64,000 bases of DNA from assembly GCA_946406115.1 (NCBI GenBank), contig OX291544.1:29095521-29159520 (forward strand), given 5' to 3'. The stretch is from Apoda limacodes. Taxonomy: Eukaryota; Arthropoda; Insecta; Lepidoptera; Limacodidae. The notes beneath the pieces were generated by a model. It did no database searches and was not told the origin of the DNA. It saw only the letters and a list, made by a program, of their open reading frames with translations. Below are positions 33,142 through 45,259 of this stretch, piece by piece (position 1 is the first letter of the stretch; each line of letters starts with the position of its first letter). Made by a program: the position numbers and the translations under genes.

Positions 33142-33790
33142 TAAGTAAAATATAGGTAGACTATTTAGTCTATAAACTAGATATAAGAATATTTACTTTG
33201 TTTAATCCACAATTCCGTATCAGTTTTTTTTTTTCAATCATCGTTTTCTAAAGTTTGGAGATACGAGTAGTTCCTAGGAAATCTAAACGTGTAATCGTGT
33301 GGGCGCAAACTGCCAATTTTCCGGGCGAGCGAGCGCCATCTCGAGTTCTGTTCGCAAACTGATATCGTCGAAATTAATCCCTGCCCTTATACTCCAATTC
33401 ACATAACGTACCAGGCGGAGCGCGCTGTCTTACTAAGAGTGCACTATTTCATTAAAAAATAAAAGCTCGTATTTTCGATATGTCGATAGATTCGACTTTT
33501 GATATTTTTTATTGCATTGTAAAGTTTTTTTTTTAATTCTATGTTCCTATTAAGTATGGAATAAAATATTAGGCAAATGGCCCCTGTAACTGTGATGACA
33601 GGCCATTCCTCTTTCAATGACATTTTGACAAAGATGTAGTTGTATCTCACCGATGACGTTTTGGATAGGCCTTGAGCTCTGTTAATGGTTAATTCGCATA
33701 AACTCGATATTTCACATAATCTAAAGAAAGAATTTGCACGGGGTTCAATTACATTATCTTGGTTGCCTGTAGACATAAGAATTTCGTAAA
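33140..33790. other. Spacer stretch, no assignable gene
   Basis: This includes a GC-richer block at 33300-33430 ('gggcgagcgagcgccatctc') and the C-terminal part of a minus-strand frame (33444-33790) whose first 28 residues are transposase but whose remainder I do not recognise. There is no partner in the arms. Confidence 0.45.
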
Positions 33791-33905
33791 AGATTTGGTC
33801 TGGAAACGGTAGCTGCAAAAAATCGATTTTTTTATGAGCAACGTGGCAGGTGGCACCGTACTGCTGAAGCCACATGTCGATGATCCATGCTATCCAGTTT
33901 AGGAC
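33790..33905 (-). pseudogene. Mariner-like transposase fragment with mutated second catalytic Asp
   Basis: The minus strand reads 'MWLQQYGATCHVAHKKIDFL'. In this superfamily the block is normally QQDGA; here the catalytic Asp is Tyr. The following residues drift away from the family after about ten codons. Terminal inverted repeats were not found nearby. It is a dead remnant. Confidence 0.7.
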
Positions 33906-34529
33906 ACAAGAACATGTTCTTGTAACGAACTATTCCGGCGTCATTTTTTTAAAACGTAAGGCCCAGTCACGCCGTTTGAATGCATCTCTTACTCATGGAT
34001 CGCGTGAGGGTATTCTGAGACCGAAATTCGTCAATTTTGTTTATTCACAAAGCCATTCAGATGGAATATAGTGAAGTTATTGAACATTTGAAAGGACTGA
34101 AGTGAAACGTAGTAGAAAAGGATACGGCTGGTGATTACGTCGTGTTTGGAACGTAAGATAGCGTTGCGACGCCTGGGTGACAATACCCTTTTTTTTCTGT
34201 TTAATCTAAGTCTCTTATCCCATTGCATCGATATCCTTAAAGTAAAACTCCTCTAATTAGCCAGGCCGCCTAACTGACGATAGGACAGACTGACAGTCTC
34301 AATAAGTTATAAACATATAATAGCTTTTGAATAATATTAGGAACTTTGTTGTATAACGATTCCCTATAAAAGAGTTACTAATTTTGTGTAGACGTGTATC
34401 ATGCACTAACCGCTTATTTTTACTTCTAGTACTTACTTTGTGAACGTCACTTTTCTTGCTGAGACTATTGATATTTTATTATATATTCATATTTTTATAT
34501 TATATGTTTACTGCGACGCTAAAATTAAA
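33906..34529. other. Spacer stretch without recognisable genes
   Basis: AT-rich; opposing 65-codon frames at 33874-34071 and 34031-34228 have no family signal. The LINE on the minus strand begins its readable 3' end near 34530. Confidence 0.5.
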
Positions 34530-35780
34530 ATATTTACTTCCCTAAACCTATTCCATAGAGATATCCTAGATCCTAATTTGTAAATAGCACGACTTGCCCG
34601 TTTTTGTTACACAAATATTGTATTTTCATCAGCAGCGCTACCCCACAATAACATATCATATGTCATTAATCCATGAAAATAGCTAAAATATACTATTTTT
34701 GCAGTGTCGACATCGGTCAATTGTCTTATTTTCTTAATCGCATACACAGCAAAGCTAAGTTTTTTGGCTAAGTTTTGAAAATGAGGACCCCATTGAAGTT
34801 TGGAGTCCAGCGTTATGCCAAGAAAGACTGTTGAATTAACAAAGTTCTAATTGTTCATCATTAATATTTATACATGTCTGGTTCTGACTAACATTATGTA
34901 ATGTAAATTTAACACATATGGTTTTTTTCTCATTAGTGAACAAACGATTAGCATTAAACCTATTTACAATCTTAGAAATTATTTAACTTAACTTTAAACT
35001 AAGGAGGAGTCGTCAGCAAATAAGACAATGTCATGGTTTTTAACATGATATGGGAGATCATTAATGTAAATAAGAAATAAAAAAAGACCTAAAATTGAGC
35101 CCCGTGGGACTTCCATAATGACTGCTGACCCCGAAGATCTTTCACCGTTGACATCTATTTTCTGTACTCCGCTACTTATGTAGAAGGTCAAAAGGTCGAG
35201 AGCTTTGCCTATAATACCATAGTCATGTAGCCTTCTGATGAGATTTTCATATTTGACACAGTCAAATGCCTTAGATAAATTAGAAAACACTCCAAGAGTA
35301 TCATGCGAAACCTCCCAGACGTCTAATATTTTATAATAGTGCCACTCCTGCATCGGTTGTGGAACAGCCTTTCATAAAGCCAAACTGTCTACTACTAAGT
35401 AGGTCATTAATACAGAAATCGCTTTACATTTGACAAAGTATGATTTTTCAAAAACTATACTGAGTACAGGTATTATTGAAATAGGTCGAAAAATATTAGG
35501 ATCTGTTGAACTACCTGATTTAAAAAGAGGTATAACTTTGTTAAGTTTCATTTAATCAGGAAAAACACCACCATCAACACAAGTATTAAAAATTTGGCTA
35601 AGGACAACCCTTAGCCTATAACATAAATTATTGAGTTTATAGTTTTTACAGAAAGTCCCCAAAGGTCTTCGGTGTTTTTTATTTCTAATGTTTTAAGTGT
35701 ATTTGTGATATCCGTTGTTTTAGTTTTAGTTAGCTGTAATATATATTGTTTCCTAGATGTATAGAATTTATAAAAATATT
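34530..35780 (-). pseudogene. LINE B-type reverse transcriptase, second copy
   Basis: From right to left: 'KLNKVIPLFKSGSTDPNIFR' (about 35560), 'RPISIIPVLS', then 35353-34994 with motif A 'GVFSNLSKAFDCVKYENLI' (Asp replaced by Asn), 'SRGSILGLFLFLIYINDL' type sequence and catalytic 'IVLFADDSSLV'. After a frameshift come 'FLGITLDSKLQWGPHFQNL', 'IRQLTDVDTAKIVYFSYFHG' and 'YKLGSRISL' at 34540. The family is that of LINE B (9331-12135), with similar wording throughout. Both ends are truncated and there is no endonuclease part. The motif A Asp change plus frameshifts indicate a dead copy. Confidence 0.85.
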
Positions 35781-35789
35781 TAAAAAATT

Positions 35790-36857
35790 ATTTTTCTAAT
35801 ATTTACAATCGAGAGTTTTGCAAGACGTTAACAGAGAGCTGACTTATAAGTGTACGTGCACCAAGAGGTTGCACTGAGCTGGATGGCCGAATGTCATGAT
35901 TTCTAATAATTTATTTACTTTAAGAAATTTGTACTGGCAACACAGATACTTTTTGTCTATTGCAAACGCCTTAAATAGGGGAACAAATGCCCAGGGGGCT
36001 AAGACTTCTTAAATTTAGCGTTACGAAAAAAAGAATGGAATCGAACAAAATGTATGAACATAAAGATTATGATGTCACTTGCTATCGATTGAAAAAAAAA
36101 TCATAGACTTGTTGCTTTTCTATGCTATGGATACTATCGCCAAGCCACTGTGGAACGCCGAAACGAAAGTTGTCTATACATTAGGTAGACATATTGCAAC
36201 TTTACAAACGCGATTTCTTTTTAATATTCGTTGAACTTGCGTTCGCCTAGACCCTACGGATAAGCTGTGCGATTGCAAATGGCGGCTTAAAATCTGTTGT
36301 GTATATTTATTATATTTTCAAAGAGTTTAAGTATTTTGTAAATTAGGTGTTAAAATGATGTTTGTATTTAATATTTGCATAATAGGTATCAATTTGTCTC
36401 CGATATGAAGAAATATACTATAAAAATGCTTATTAGATATATTGAATCTTTATTTATTGTCATATTTTAACAACATCATGAGCAACATTTTGTAATTAAA
36501 TATAATGGTATTATTTAAAATCTGTGTTTTACGTATTAGTCTAATTTCTAATTCAACAAAATCATAGTAGATTTTCGTTACTAGAAAGCTAGAATGTTTT
36601 TACGTAAATACCTAAACTTTTCATAACAATATACCTATTTAAGATAAACTAGGAACCTACTTAGAACATAAAAACATTTCAATATTCAATAAAAATAAAT
36701 ACCTATATTCTTCATTTTAAAACCAACGATAAGTAAGTTGAATGAAAATAAAAGTAATAATGAAACACCATGTTACATAGTATAAAAAAAACAAAATAAT
36801 AAGCGGTTTGTGATAATTAGCACAGATAATGTAGAGTTTTCCAGCCGACGCCCACGA
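35790..36857. other. Spacer stretch without recognisable genes
   Basis: AT-rich. The part at 35800-36000 follows the LINE 5' truncation directly. No frame, TIR or LTR pair could be supported. Confidence 0.5.
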
Positions 36858-36918
36858 AACAGCGTTTTCGATACATAAAGAATAAGTCTAATACGATCGT
36901 TTCGAAAACGCTGTATCT
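36858..36918. repeat. Inverted repeat, possible MITE core or hairpin
   Basis: 'acagcgttttcga' at about 36861 is mirrored by 'tcgaaaacgctgt' at about 36905, leaving a loop of roughly 30 bases. It lies close to the inner boundary of the right arm. Confidence 0.65.
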
Positions 36919-39317
36919 ATAGCGATACCGCACGATTTTTCGTATGTAACTTGTCTAAGACCCAAGAGCACTCTCTTGGACGACGCTTGCCAGATAATAC
37001 ATAATTACATAGTGGATTGTTATAATTACTACGGTTGATTCAGATGTTGATATGTCGATTTAGTATTTTAATTAAACCAATTGTTTAACCAGTGCATTTA
37101 TATACCTAATTTTCCATTTTCGTATAACGTAATACCTAACCTACATTTTTTTTTAGTTGATATATGTACCCAGGTTTAAACTTAAAAGACCTGTTTTGCA
37201 GAGTGTACAGGCCTCTTTATAACTACTTACCTATAATATTGATATCCTTATTATAGGATGAAATATTATAATAATGCAAGGTTATTTATCGCTCGTATGT
37301 AAAGTGGTGCTTTTTCTTCTGAACCTCTTAGTTTTGAAGGAGGAAATGAGGATTGCTGGTCTTAAGCTAAAGGGATAGCCATTTTTAAACATCGATAGGT
37401 CACCGTCAATGTTCGATGATTATTGTATATACAAAACGTCGATGATGGCCAACATCGATGTTTTTGAACGCATTGTTAAAATTACCTACCTAAATACAAA
37501 GCTGCTAAATAACCTACACCAGAAAAATTGCCTTAAAAATACAATCATGACTTAATAAGCACGAAATCCTTTGACGATTTTTTACGAGTAGCCATCTAAA
37601 GGCACTCGCTTAATTAAAATTTAGTGAACTTACTAAATAATTAATTAATAGTTTTGTTTACAACTTTGAAACTCGGTATTTATGAGTTTGCGTCACAAAA
37701 AAGTTTTTAAACGCTTCTCAAGTAACTAGATGCGGCGTAAATGTAGTTTTGTTTTAATTCACTCGTTTAAAAGTTTCATTAGTAAGTGCATGGAAGCTGA
37801 AATTCTCATTTTATTTCTCTTTAACTTGCTTAATTAAAACTTACTGGACGTGTTTTAGCCGAGAACACTTTTTTGTTGATATACATTTTTGAGTAGCTAC
37901 GTTAAAACTTAGAAAGTGTAAAAAGCTTTCGAAGGCATAAATGTTTAAACTATGTCTTTCTGTCAAATCTCTTGACAGATATCCACTTAATATTAAACAT
38001 ATTTGGAATTTGTTTTATCTTATTACAAATTTCGTCATGTACTAGTTTCTGTCCGCGACTTTGTTTGCATAAATTGTTTGTAAAAATGTTGTTTCTAAAT
38101 AGTTTTCTATATATCTAGCTTGTTTCATCATGCATCGTAACGAGATAACATTCCTATATGTCTACTAGTTTTAAAAGTCTAATCATCAGTGTGTAAGCAC
38201 AAAAAGGTTCAACAAATTGGGTGAAGCTTGCAGTATTTGTATGAAGCTTAAACAAACATATAAACGTGCAAAAATAAAAAAAACGATGACTTATAGACAA
38301 ATTCTAAATGTGCATGACAACTATAAAATGATTTTGAAACGATTTACTCCCCGGGAAACGGTTATTTTTCGAAGGCCTTTCCAGTGACAGTTGACCGGTA
38401 CGGGTTGACGCTGAACAGGCTGATATTCTACACGCAGGGCACCAAATTTTTATTTACACCATAAACAAATATTTTATTTTAATATAACACTAAACTTAGT
38501 AGTTCAAAATAACAATATTTTACTATTTTTATAAAAAAAAAATGTCAGCTGGTATACAGTTTGACTTGTCGTCAAACAACAATCGTCAGGCTTATAACGA
38601 TGCCATCTTTTAATTGGTCCTGATGCAAAAGGTGTCCAATGTAAACCCCGGTACAGTAGATTTGTAGTATTAAAAAGGTTATTAATTTTATATATAAAAT
38701 AGAAAAGCGATATAGAAAAAAGTGACAATAATATTTCCAAAGTCATTAATTTTGTGTCACAACAATAAAGCAACAATGAACAAAAGTTGTGTACAAGTAT
38801 TTTTAGACATTTACGATTTTCAGTTTTCATTAGCCAATCCAATTAACACTTCGTATAAAAATACAAACATGCAATTGATTTTATAATTTGTCATACGCAC
38901 GTAAGGCATGAACAAAGTCGCTCTTGGATGGTTATATAAGTATGTACTTTTTATAAAAAGAAAAAATCCTAGAAAACTTGGAAGAATTTCGAAATGTATT
39001 GAATAATTTTGCTGTTCAAGAATTCCTGTGTCCATTAGGTAGATGCTGACAATATGTCATAGGATATTTTCTGTACCTATACGAAAATAACGGCTTTAAC
39101 TTAATTTGATGTTCCCGCCGCTTTCAGAGCAGGCATTCACCTAGTTGCGAGATATTTTATCTTGTTTTCAGAAAGTTATCTAGTTACCTAATTGTAACGT
39201 GGGTCCAGGGTAGTCTTATAATGTTCAGTGGTCCAGCCTTTGTGTCTTGTTCTCACATTTGTCTAGTCTCTGTGTGTGAGTGTGTGAATGGTTTATTGCC
39301 AATTTGATTTTTTTGTT

Positions 39318-39418
39318 TTGTTTTATACCACTAAGGTGGCAAACAAACACACGGTCCGCCGGATGGTAAGCGGTTATCGTGGCCTTATAAACACCAGGGG
39401 TATCACTCGCGCGTCAGT
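39318..39418 (-). mobile_element. LINE 3' tail fragment, right-arm insertion
   Basis: 'ccactaaggtggcaaacaaa' and 'ggatggtaagcggt' are the complement of the usual LINE 3' end (gccacc...accgcttaccatc). The left arm at about 17900-17925 is uninterrupted, so this 100-base insert is post-duplication. Confidence 0.65.
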
Positions 39419-39830
39419 ATCTGGTAATTCTTATTAACAGCTACTGTTAGAATGCTTAATACATTACGACTCATATATTATAAACAACACAGACATGCAC
39501 ACATATATATATATATAATATAATACAGTTTTTACTAGTTTGGGAGCCTATGGATTCAAATAAAAAACAATGTTAAAAAACTTGGTACATGAAATAAATA
39601 TATTTGATATTTGATATTTATATACGATGTATAAACACATAAAACCGTCGTAGAAATAGCGGGTAAGGTCCCCTTTTAGCAGAAACCGGCCAAAAGCGTG
39701 TCGCATTAAGTTTCCGCGGAATGATATCGACGGTGGAAAAACTAATTGGCTAACGAGCAAAACTGCAAATTTACAGTAGAGACGTTTAAAGTTTTAAAAA
39801 AATCATATATATTTTACCTTTGACACAATT

Positions 39831-40058
39831 AAAAAAGGAATTTTTGTTTTATTTATTGCAAATAACATGAATATTCAATAAGATATTTTCCTTTTTACTG
39901 AGCTTTATAATTATAAAGATGGCTTGTAAGTCAAGGTATCGTTTTTTCTTAGTCTACTAAAATAACTAAGAAGCTTCCGCAAAATTTTAGAAATCTATCA
40001 AATTGACTGAATTACAACCAATAAGTTATATTACAATTGTATTGTATTAATTAAAATT
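39831..40058 (+). repeat. Unit A, right-arm copy
   Basis: This segment pairs in inverted orientation with 17212-17335 and in direct orientation with 16690-16935. It is the reference for the local fold-back in the left arm. Confidence 0.8.
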
Positions 40059-40239
40059 TCGCATATGCACTTAAATCTTTGATGACTTAATGATGTTTCT
40101 GGCATATATTTTTTTAATTTTAAGCAACAAATTGATTTAAATCAATAACTAGTTATTTAACTTTCTAAAAATTTCTAATGCTTAAATTGGCTTATCCAAT
40201 CTAATAATTGATTGAACAAATGAATGTCTGAAGTACATA

Positions 40240-41210
40240 AAGCGTAAAATAAAATAAATAAATAAATAAGCCTTTCTTGCTGTTATTTAACTAGTTTGAC
40301 AAACATTATTTAAAAGATTAAAAATAAAGGTAAAACTAATTATCTTAAACTAAATCTTCTCGGCATTCGATTAGTCTCCTGTCTTAAAAGCTTGTCCTTC
40401 TAAGGATTTCCACTTGTTTCTAACCTTTGCTGTACATAACCATTCTGAACCTGTTGCTTTCTTAAAATCAGCTACCCATCTCTTTGTCTGTCTTCCTCTA
40501 CTTCTTCTGCTTTCTCTATGTTACCATTCTGATATTATTCTGGTCCGTTTATCTTTCTTTTCCCTCAACTTTTTCAACAATGTTCTGCATACTGATTGGA
40601 CTTTTACAAACTTAGTCTTTTCTTTTATTATTTTTAACCGTGTTTTATCTCTTCTCGTTACTCCCAACACGCTTCTTTGTTCATTCTGACAAATATTTAT
40701 TTTATTTTGTTGTTCTGTTAAGGCCGAAGTTTGGCATGCGTATGTAAAACATGGCAGGATGCAAGTATTGATGGCTTTCCGCTTCTCCATTATTGGGTTT
40801 TCTTTATTTTTCAGTATTTCACTGAATGACCAGAATCTCTTCCAAGTCTTGGCTATTCTCCTTTCGTTTTATTTCTGCAGTTGGAGATATAAATTTTCCT
40901 AAATAGATGTACTCATTAAAATATTCCTATTGCTGATTATTAATACTAATAGTCTCTTTTTTTGAGAAATGCTCATTATTTTCGTTTTTGTAATATTCAT
41001 TATTAGACCTGCTTTAGTAGTTTCGTCTGATAACTGTTGTAGCATTTTTGCTAAAGCTTTCGGGCATTCTGCGAAAAGTATTAAGTCGTCAGAGACTCGC
41101 AGGTGACTTAATTTCTCTCTGTTCACGTTAAGTCCGAAATTTTCCCAACTCAGTCTTCTAAAGATCATCTTCAACACAGCTGAGAATATCTTTGTCGAAA
41201 TAGGGTCAAA
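40240..41210 (-). pseudogene. RTE-clade LINE reverse transcriptase and C-terminal fragment
   Basis: The minus strand shows 'GLNVNREKLSHLRVSDDLIL', in which the catalytic xADD box has become VSDD. It continues with 'QQLSDETTKAGLIMNITKTK' (41177-40899), 'INTCILPCFTYACQTSALTE' and 'GVTRRDKTRLKIIKEKTKFV' (40790-40521), and the C-terminal 'GRQTKRWVADFKKATGSEW' near 40480. This is the usual RTE order. The 5' part is missing. A direct-orientation fragment of the same element is at 16940-17205 in the left arm. Confidence 0.82.
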
Positions 41211-41212
41211 GT

Positions 41213-41420
41213 CAAAGTCAAAGTCAAAATGGTTTATTCAAATAAGGATTTTACAATCACTTTTGAATCGTCAAAGTTATAAAAGATTATTTTTTGAACC
41301 ACCTTGACGGACGCTTCTTTTAATTGGGAACTTGTCGCCAGACATTTCAGTTTTATGCGTGCTGTGCGTTTCCCGTAGATGATCTTCAGTAGGCATATGT
41401 TACTTTTTGGGGTCATTGAG
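41213..41420 (-). mobile_element. 5'-truncated LINE 3' end with (TCAAAG)n tail
   Basis: On the plus strand 'tcaaagtcaaagtcaaagtc' marks the 3' tail of a minus-strand LINE. The reading frame 41416-41234 ends 'QLKEASVKVVQKIIFYNFDD', a typical LINE ORF2 terminus. It abuts the RTE copy. Confidence 0.65.
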
Positions 41421-41793
41421 GTTGTAGTATACGTACAATACCAATTTACTTGATTTTTAATTTAATGCTAAACTACATATTATTAACATATTTGAGCCTC
41501 AATAAACGTATGACAAGTGATTCTTTTTTTACTTAACCATTATTTTATTTATATATCTTCTACACTTACAGAGTGCATCCTAAATCGTGTAAATGCAAAA
41601 TGTTAGAACCATGTAGGTATTTCGTCATTCTAAATAACTTGTATTATGACAACTTTTCAAATTTTACGAAATTTTTTAGAGTTTCCTATACAATAATAAA
41701 ACATCTGACAAGTCATTTGTATATACCTGTGTCACTTCTGTGGTGTAAACTCTATAAGGACGACGTAACGTTACACTACGTTGAACGACACGT

Positions 41794-41822
41794 GTAAGCG
41801 CCATAAAATTACTGGCGCTTAC
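41794..41822. repeat. Strong GC-rich hairpin
   Basis: Stem 'gtaagcgcca' (41794-41803) and 'tggcgcttac' (41813-41822) are perfectly complementary around a 9-base loop. It stands out in AT-rich surroundings and could be the centre of a decayed fold-back element. It has no partner in the left arm. Confidence 0.7.
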
Positions 41823-41879
41823 GACGTTTTGGCCGCGAGAAAACTATTTTCTATAAGCGATCCAGCGCTGTGTGTTTTA

Positions 41880-43290
41880 ATACTTTAATTAAATTACATA
41901 ATGAAGATTTAGCGCTACAACGAACTTTAGTTCTAACTTTTATCAGTATTTGAACAAATTGCTTACTATAATCCTATCAAGCGGACTGTTAGCTTATTTG
42001 CCACCTTAGTGGAATAAAAAAATAATATTCAGAATCGATGCACTAGCGTCAGAACTATAGGGCTGTGACATACCTCCGGACGGGCGGTCCGACATTACGA
42101 AATTATAAGGGTTTCGTTTTGCTATTTGTATACACAACCCTAAAAAAGCCCGTGTCGGGCGAACAAACAAACAAACATCTGGATAATTCTGGTGCAAAAA
42201 ACTAAAAGTAATAGAATTACTTAAATATATAAAATTGGAATAATGAGCTTGTTCATGTTTTTCTTTTTCTTTTGCTACGGGAATTTTATTAGTCTCGCAC
42301 ATGTTACTGAGGTGAAATTCCTAGTCCCAAGTGTACGAGACATCATTCAGAGATAAAACACACAACTCGTTCCTCAGAGAGGCAGTTTCACTGAACATCC
42401 ATCTAACAACTTATTTTGCAGATATCTTTTTGTGTCGTTTTTCTTTTGATGATATAATGACTATTGGGAATATTTTCTAAGGAGCGTTATGTCAATTGTT
42501 AAACCCGCTATTCGACTAAACGCCTAGTAATAAATATTTTTACTAGTCTCACGTGGTAAAATCTATTTTAATCGTTTTTTTATCGAATTCTAAAGTCGGA
42601 CGTATTCAAGATAGTTTTCAATAAGCTCTCAGGTCATTTAAATTGAAACAAAAAAGAACAGAAATCCCACTGAAAAAGTATAAAAGTTGGATTGGGTTCA
42701 CTTATTTACAACGTAGACCGAATCAAGTTCCATTAAATAATAAATTACCTGATATTTACAATCCTTGCTTAGTTTGGGACCAGGTGGCGCTATGTGTAAA
42801 GCTCAGAAAAACCAAGCTTTTTTTACCTATTTATTTATTAACTATGTACTGTGGAGCGGCCCAGTTACTTAGATTCGAGTGTCGAAAACGATATGCAATG
42901 TTAAGCAACTTCGACGGTGGTGAACATACCCCCCTACTCCGGCCAAACAATTCTAAATTAGAACAATTTGTTTCTGGCACTTCGCCAGCCTCTGCCGCGG
43001 TACGCTTCGCTCGGCTCGTGCGGTGTTGACCATGTAACCCAATGGCTCGTCGTTTCGCTCCTCACCACCTAACTTGGCAAGGTTTGGATTCGCTGCCATT
43101 TTTTTGTTTTTATTCGAGTATATAAATATGCTTTTCTATCGATTAAAATTAGAGAAAAGTAAAATCGATTGAATCCTGTGTTTATTAACTTCTCTTGAGA
43201 AGTTATTGGAATAGGTCCGAAAATCGAAGTCGAAAATTTTGTGTTTACGTTTCAAGACTTGGAGATCATTTGCAATCATTTTTAAAGTGA
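41880..43290. other. Right-arm-specific stretch, mostly unassigned
   Basis: It contains a plus-strand LINE tail at 41978-42020 ('cttatttgccaccttagtgg' then an A-run) and a repeat of the 'aacccttataatttcgtaatgtcggac' class at 42080-42165 on the minus strand. A 128-codon frame at 42643-43029 has no recognisable content. No left-arm partner. Confidence 0.45.
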
Positions 43291-43294
43291 TGTC

Positions 43295-43298
<4 letters not shown>

Positions 43299-43339
<41 letters not shown>
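43299..43339. repeat. (GT)n microsatellite
   Basis: About 40 bases of pure tg repeat, followed by 'tacgtatgtatgtatg'. Confidence 0.95.
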
Positions 43340-43342
<3 letters not shown>

Positions 43343-44439
43343 CGTATGTATGTATGTTTGTAGACATATTTTGGCTTTCGATTCCTCAATAACTACTGGA
43401 TCGAATTGCTCTGATCACATATGAATCGATACGCCACGTCATGACTTAGATCTGAAAGGAGTCTGAAAAAAATCGGTCCAGCGGTTCGTTTTTTATCCGT
43501 AAAAAACTGACTTTTTATGCACGCAACATAAATTTTATGTATAATTTCATGTATCGAGGGATAGTAAAGGGTTTTCGAGGGTGCTAATTTCGAATTTTTT
43601 ATCAGTTTTTTAAAATTCAAAATGGCGGATCCAATATGACGTAATTTTTTTTTTGTATAAGAATTTTTCTTAAGAGAAGTTGCATGTACGGTACTTGCTG
43701 CCGAACCATTTTTTTTTTCTTTAGGCTGGCAAGTATTTTTGTGAAAAAAAAAAGTTTTGTATTTTTAAATGTTGGTGAGTAATGGCGGATTTTGTATGAA
43801 ATCAATTTAGTTTTTTTCGTGAAAATCTAGTGTTCTCCGAGGGTTTTTGAATTTTATCTGTAATGTGGTGATCTATCAGTTAAAACCATCGTTACGTAAA
43901 AATCAAGGGTTCTTGGATGGTCGGGTAATACTAGTGAAATACATACACATATTGTAAGAGAGTATCATTAGTGTGAACCGATTGTTTGATGGCAGTCGTG
44001 CCATGTGTTTTTTCTAACCCCCGGTAGGTACATGTCAGATACGATACACCTGATTTCTTTGTCCGATTTGCCAGTTGATTTGAGCGTTAGAATGGAACTG
44101 AACGGACGTTGCGCAGCATGACGGAATCGTTTGATCTTAAAGCTTATTTTGGTATATTTTAAAAGCTCGTCAAATAAGTGAGGTGTACCGAATACATTTC
44201 CTTTGCTAATTGCAGTAAGCAAGCAGTTTATCGTCTATCTAACTAGCTCCAAAGATTTTCAGCTAGTTTTTAAGCTCAATGGCAAAAAAGCCAAACCCTG
44301 ATTGGTTCTAAGGTAGTGAGGGTCTGAAAATCTGATAGTTTTTATAAAAGTCGTGTATCGGTTACCTAAAACAAAACCTTAAGAATCCCACAATTTTTTT
44401 TCTGTGTTCTAAAAGAACTGAAGGTATTTTTAGGCGATT

Positions 44440-44800
44440 CAAAACGAACAGAATTGCGAAGCGATACGATGCGGTGCAACGCGAATGCAATGCGGTACGA
44501 CGCAACGACCTTGTCCTACATGCGCGCGAATGGCCCCGAATAAAAATGTTCTCAATCTGACATTATTTAAAACAAAAAGACAGTCGGATAACCGCCGCCG
44601 CGTCGCGTTGGCGCGAAAACATCAAACCAAGTGATCGCGCTCGCTTCGCTTCATGCCGCGCCGCACCCCGCGCGCGTTTTGTCACGTAGGACACTTCAAT
44701 ACGTATCGACTGTTTGTTGTTATCGCGCCGCGCCGCTTCGCATTCGAGTCAAGATCGCTCACGTAGGTCGCCGCGTTAAAGTTTCGGTAAACCGACGCGC
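44440..44800. mobile_element. GC-rich MITE-like element
   Basis: A strongly CpG-rich island in AT-rich DNA. Both halves are rich in 'gcgaagcg', 'cgccgcgcc' and 'gcgatacgatgcggtgcaac' motifs, and 'ttgtcctacatg' (about 44512) faces 'cacgtaggaca' (about 44683) in inverted orientation. No reading frame makes sense. The composition suggests a non-autonomous DNA transposon with subterminal repeats; exact ends were not found. Confidence 0.45.
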
Positions 44801-45115
44801 TATTCTAAAACCATTTTTTTGGTCGCGAATACAATCACGACTATTTTATTTTAATAGTAGGTATAAGGTATAATAAATCTTCACTTGGAAGAAACTTAAT
44901 GTTTGTAATAATAAAAAACTACTTTGAGCTATATATTTCTTGATTATTTTTATAATTATTTATTTCTTCAAGAAATATACCGCCTTTTAATAGTAACTAC
45001 ATATTTGAGGGTACAAAAATTGCTATGGATATCAACTTCTAGGTGTATCTCTGAAAACAGAAGATTTTTGTAAGTCGCTTTGTGTAACATTTCATTATAA
45101 AAATCATTCCGTGTC

Positions 45116-45258
45116 TTACTGCTGCAGCTTTACTGGTTACTGCTGCAGCTTTACTGGTTACTGCTGCAGCTTTACTGGTTACTGCTGCAGCTTTACTGGT
45201 TACTGCTGCAGCTTTACTGGTTACTGCTGCAGCTTTACTGGTTACTGCTGCAGCTTTA
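45116..45258. repeat. 21-base minisatellite, seven near-identical copies
   Basis: The unit 'actgctgcagctttactggt' plus t is repeated seven times with essentially no divergence, each holding a ctgcag site. The 21-base period keeps all frames open, giving apparent repeats such as YCCSFTG on plus and AAAVTSK on minus. These are not evidence of a gene. Confidence 0.95.
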
Positions 45259-45259
45259 T

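Larger units (their letters stand above)
26019..37271. other. Unpaired spacer (loop) between the two arms
   Basis: About 11.25 kb lies between the inner ends of the arms and shows no internal partner. It contains only mobile-element remains: an interspersed repeat, Jockey and Tc1 fragments, a Helitron-like end, a YLDD-type retroelement, a mariner fragment and a LINE fragment. It could be the original spacer of an inverted duplication or later insertion at the symmetry centre. The left boundary coincides with the start of a common lepidopteran repeat at 26024. Confidence 0.8.

Noticed and set aside
33444..33875. 143-codon host gene
   Set aside because: The N-terminal 28 residues are transposase and the rest has no recognisable features, so it is a chance extension of a dead fragment.
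26019..37271. Endogenous virus in the spacer
   Set aside because: No viral structural or polymerase genes; the only polymerases are retrotransposon reverse transcriptases.
42643..43029. 128-codon ORF
   Set aside because: No domain, no partner, unusual composition change at its end; more likely a chance frame over repeat sequence.
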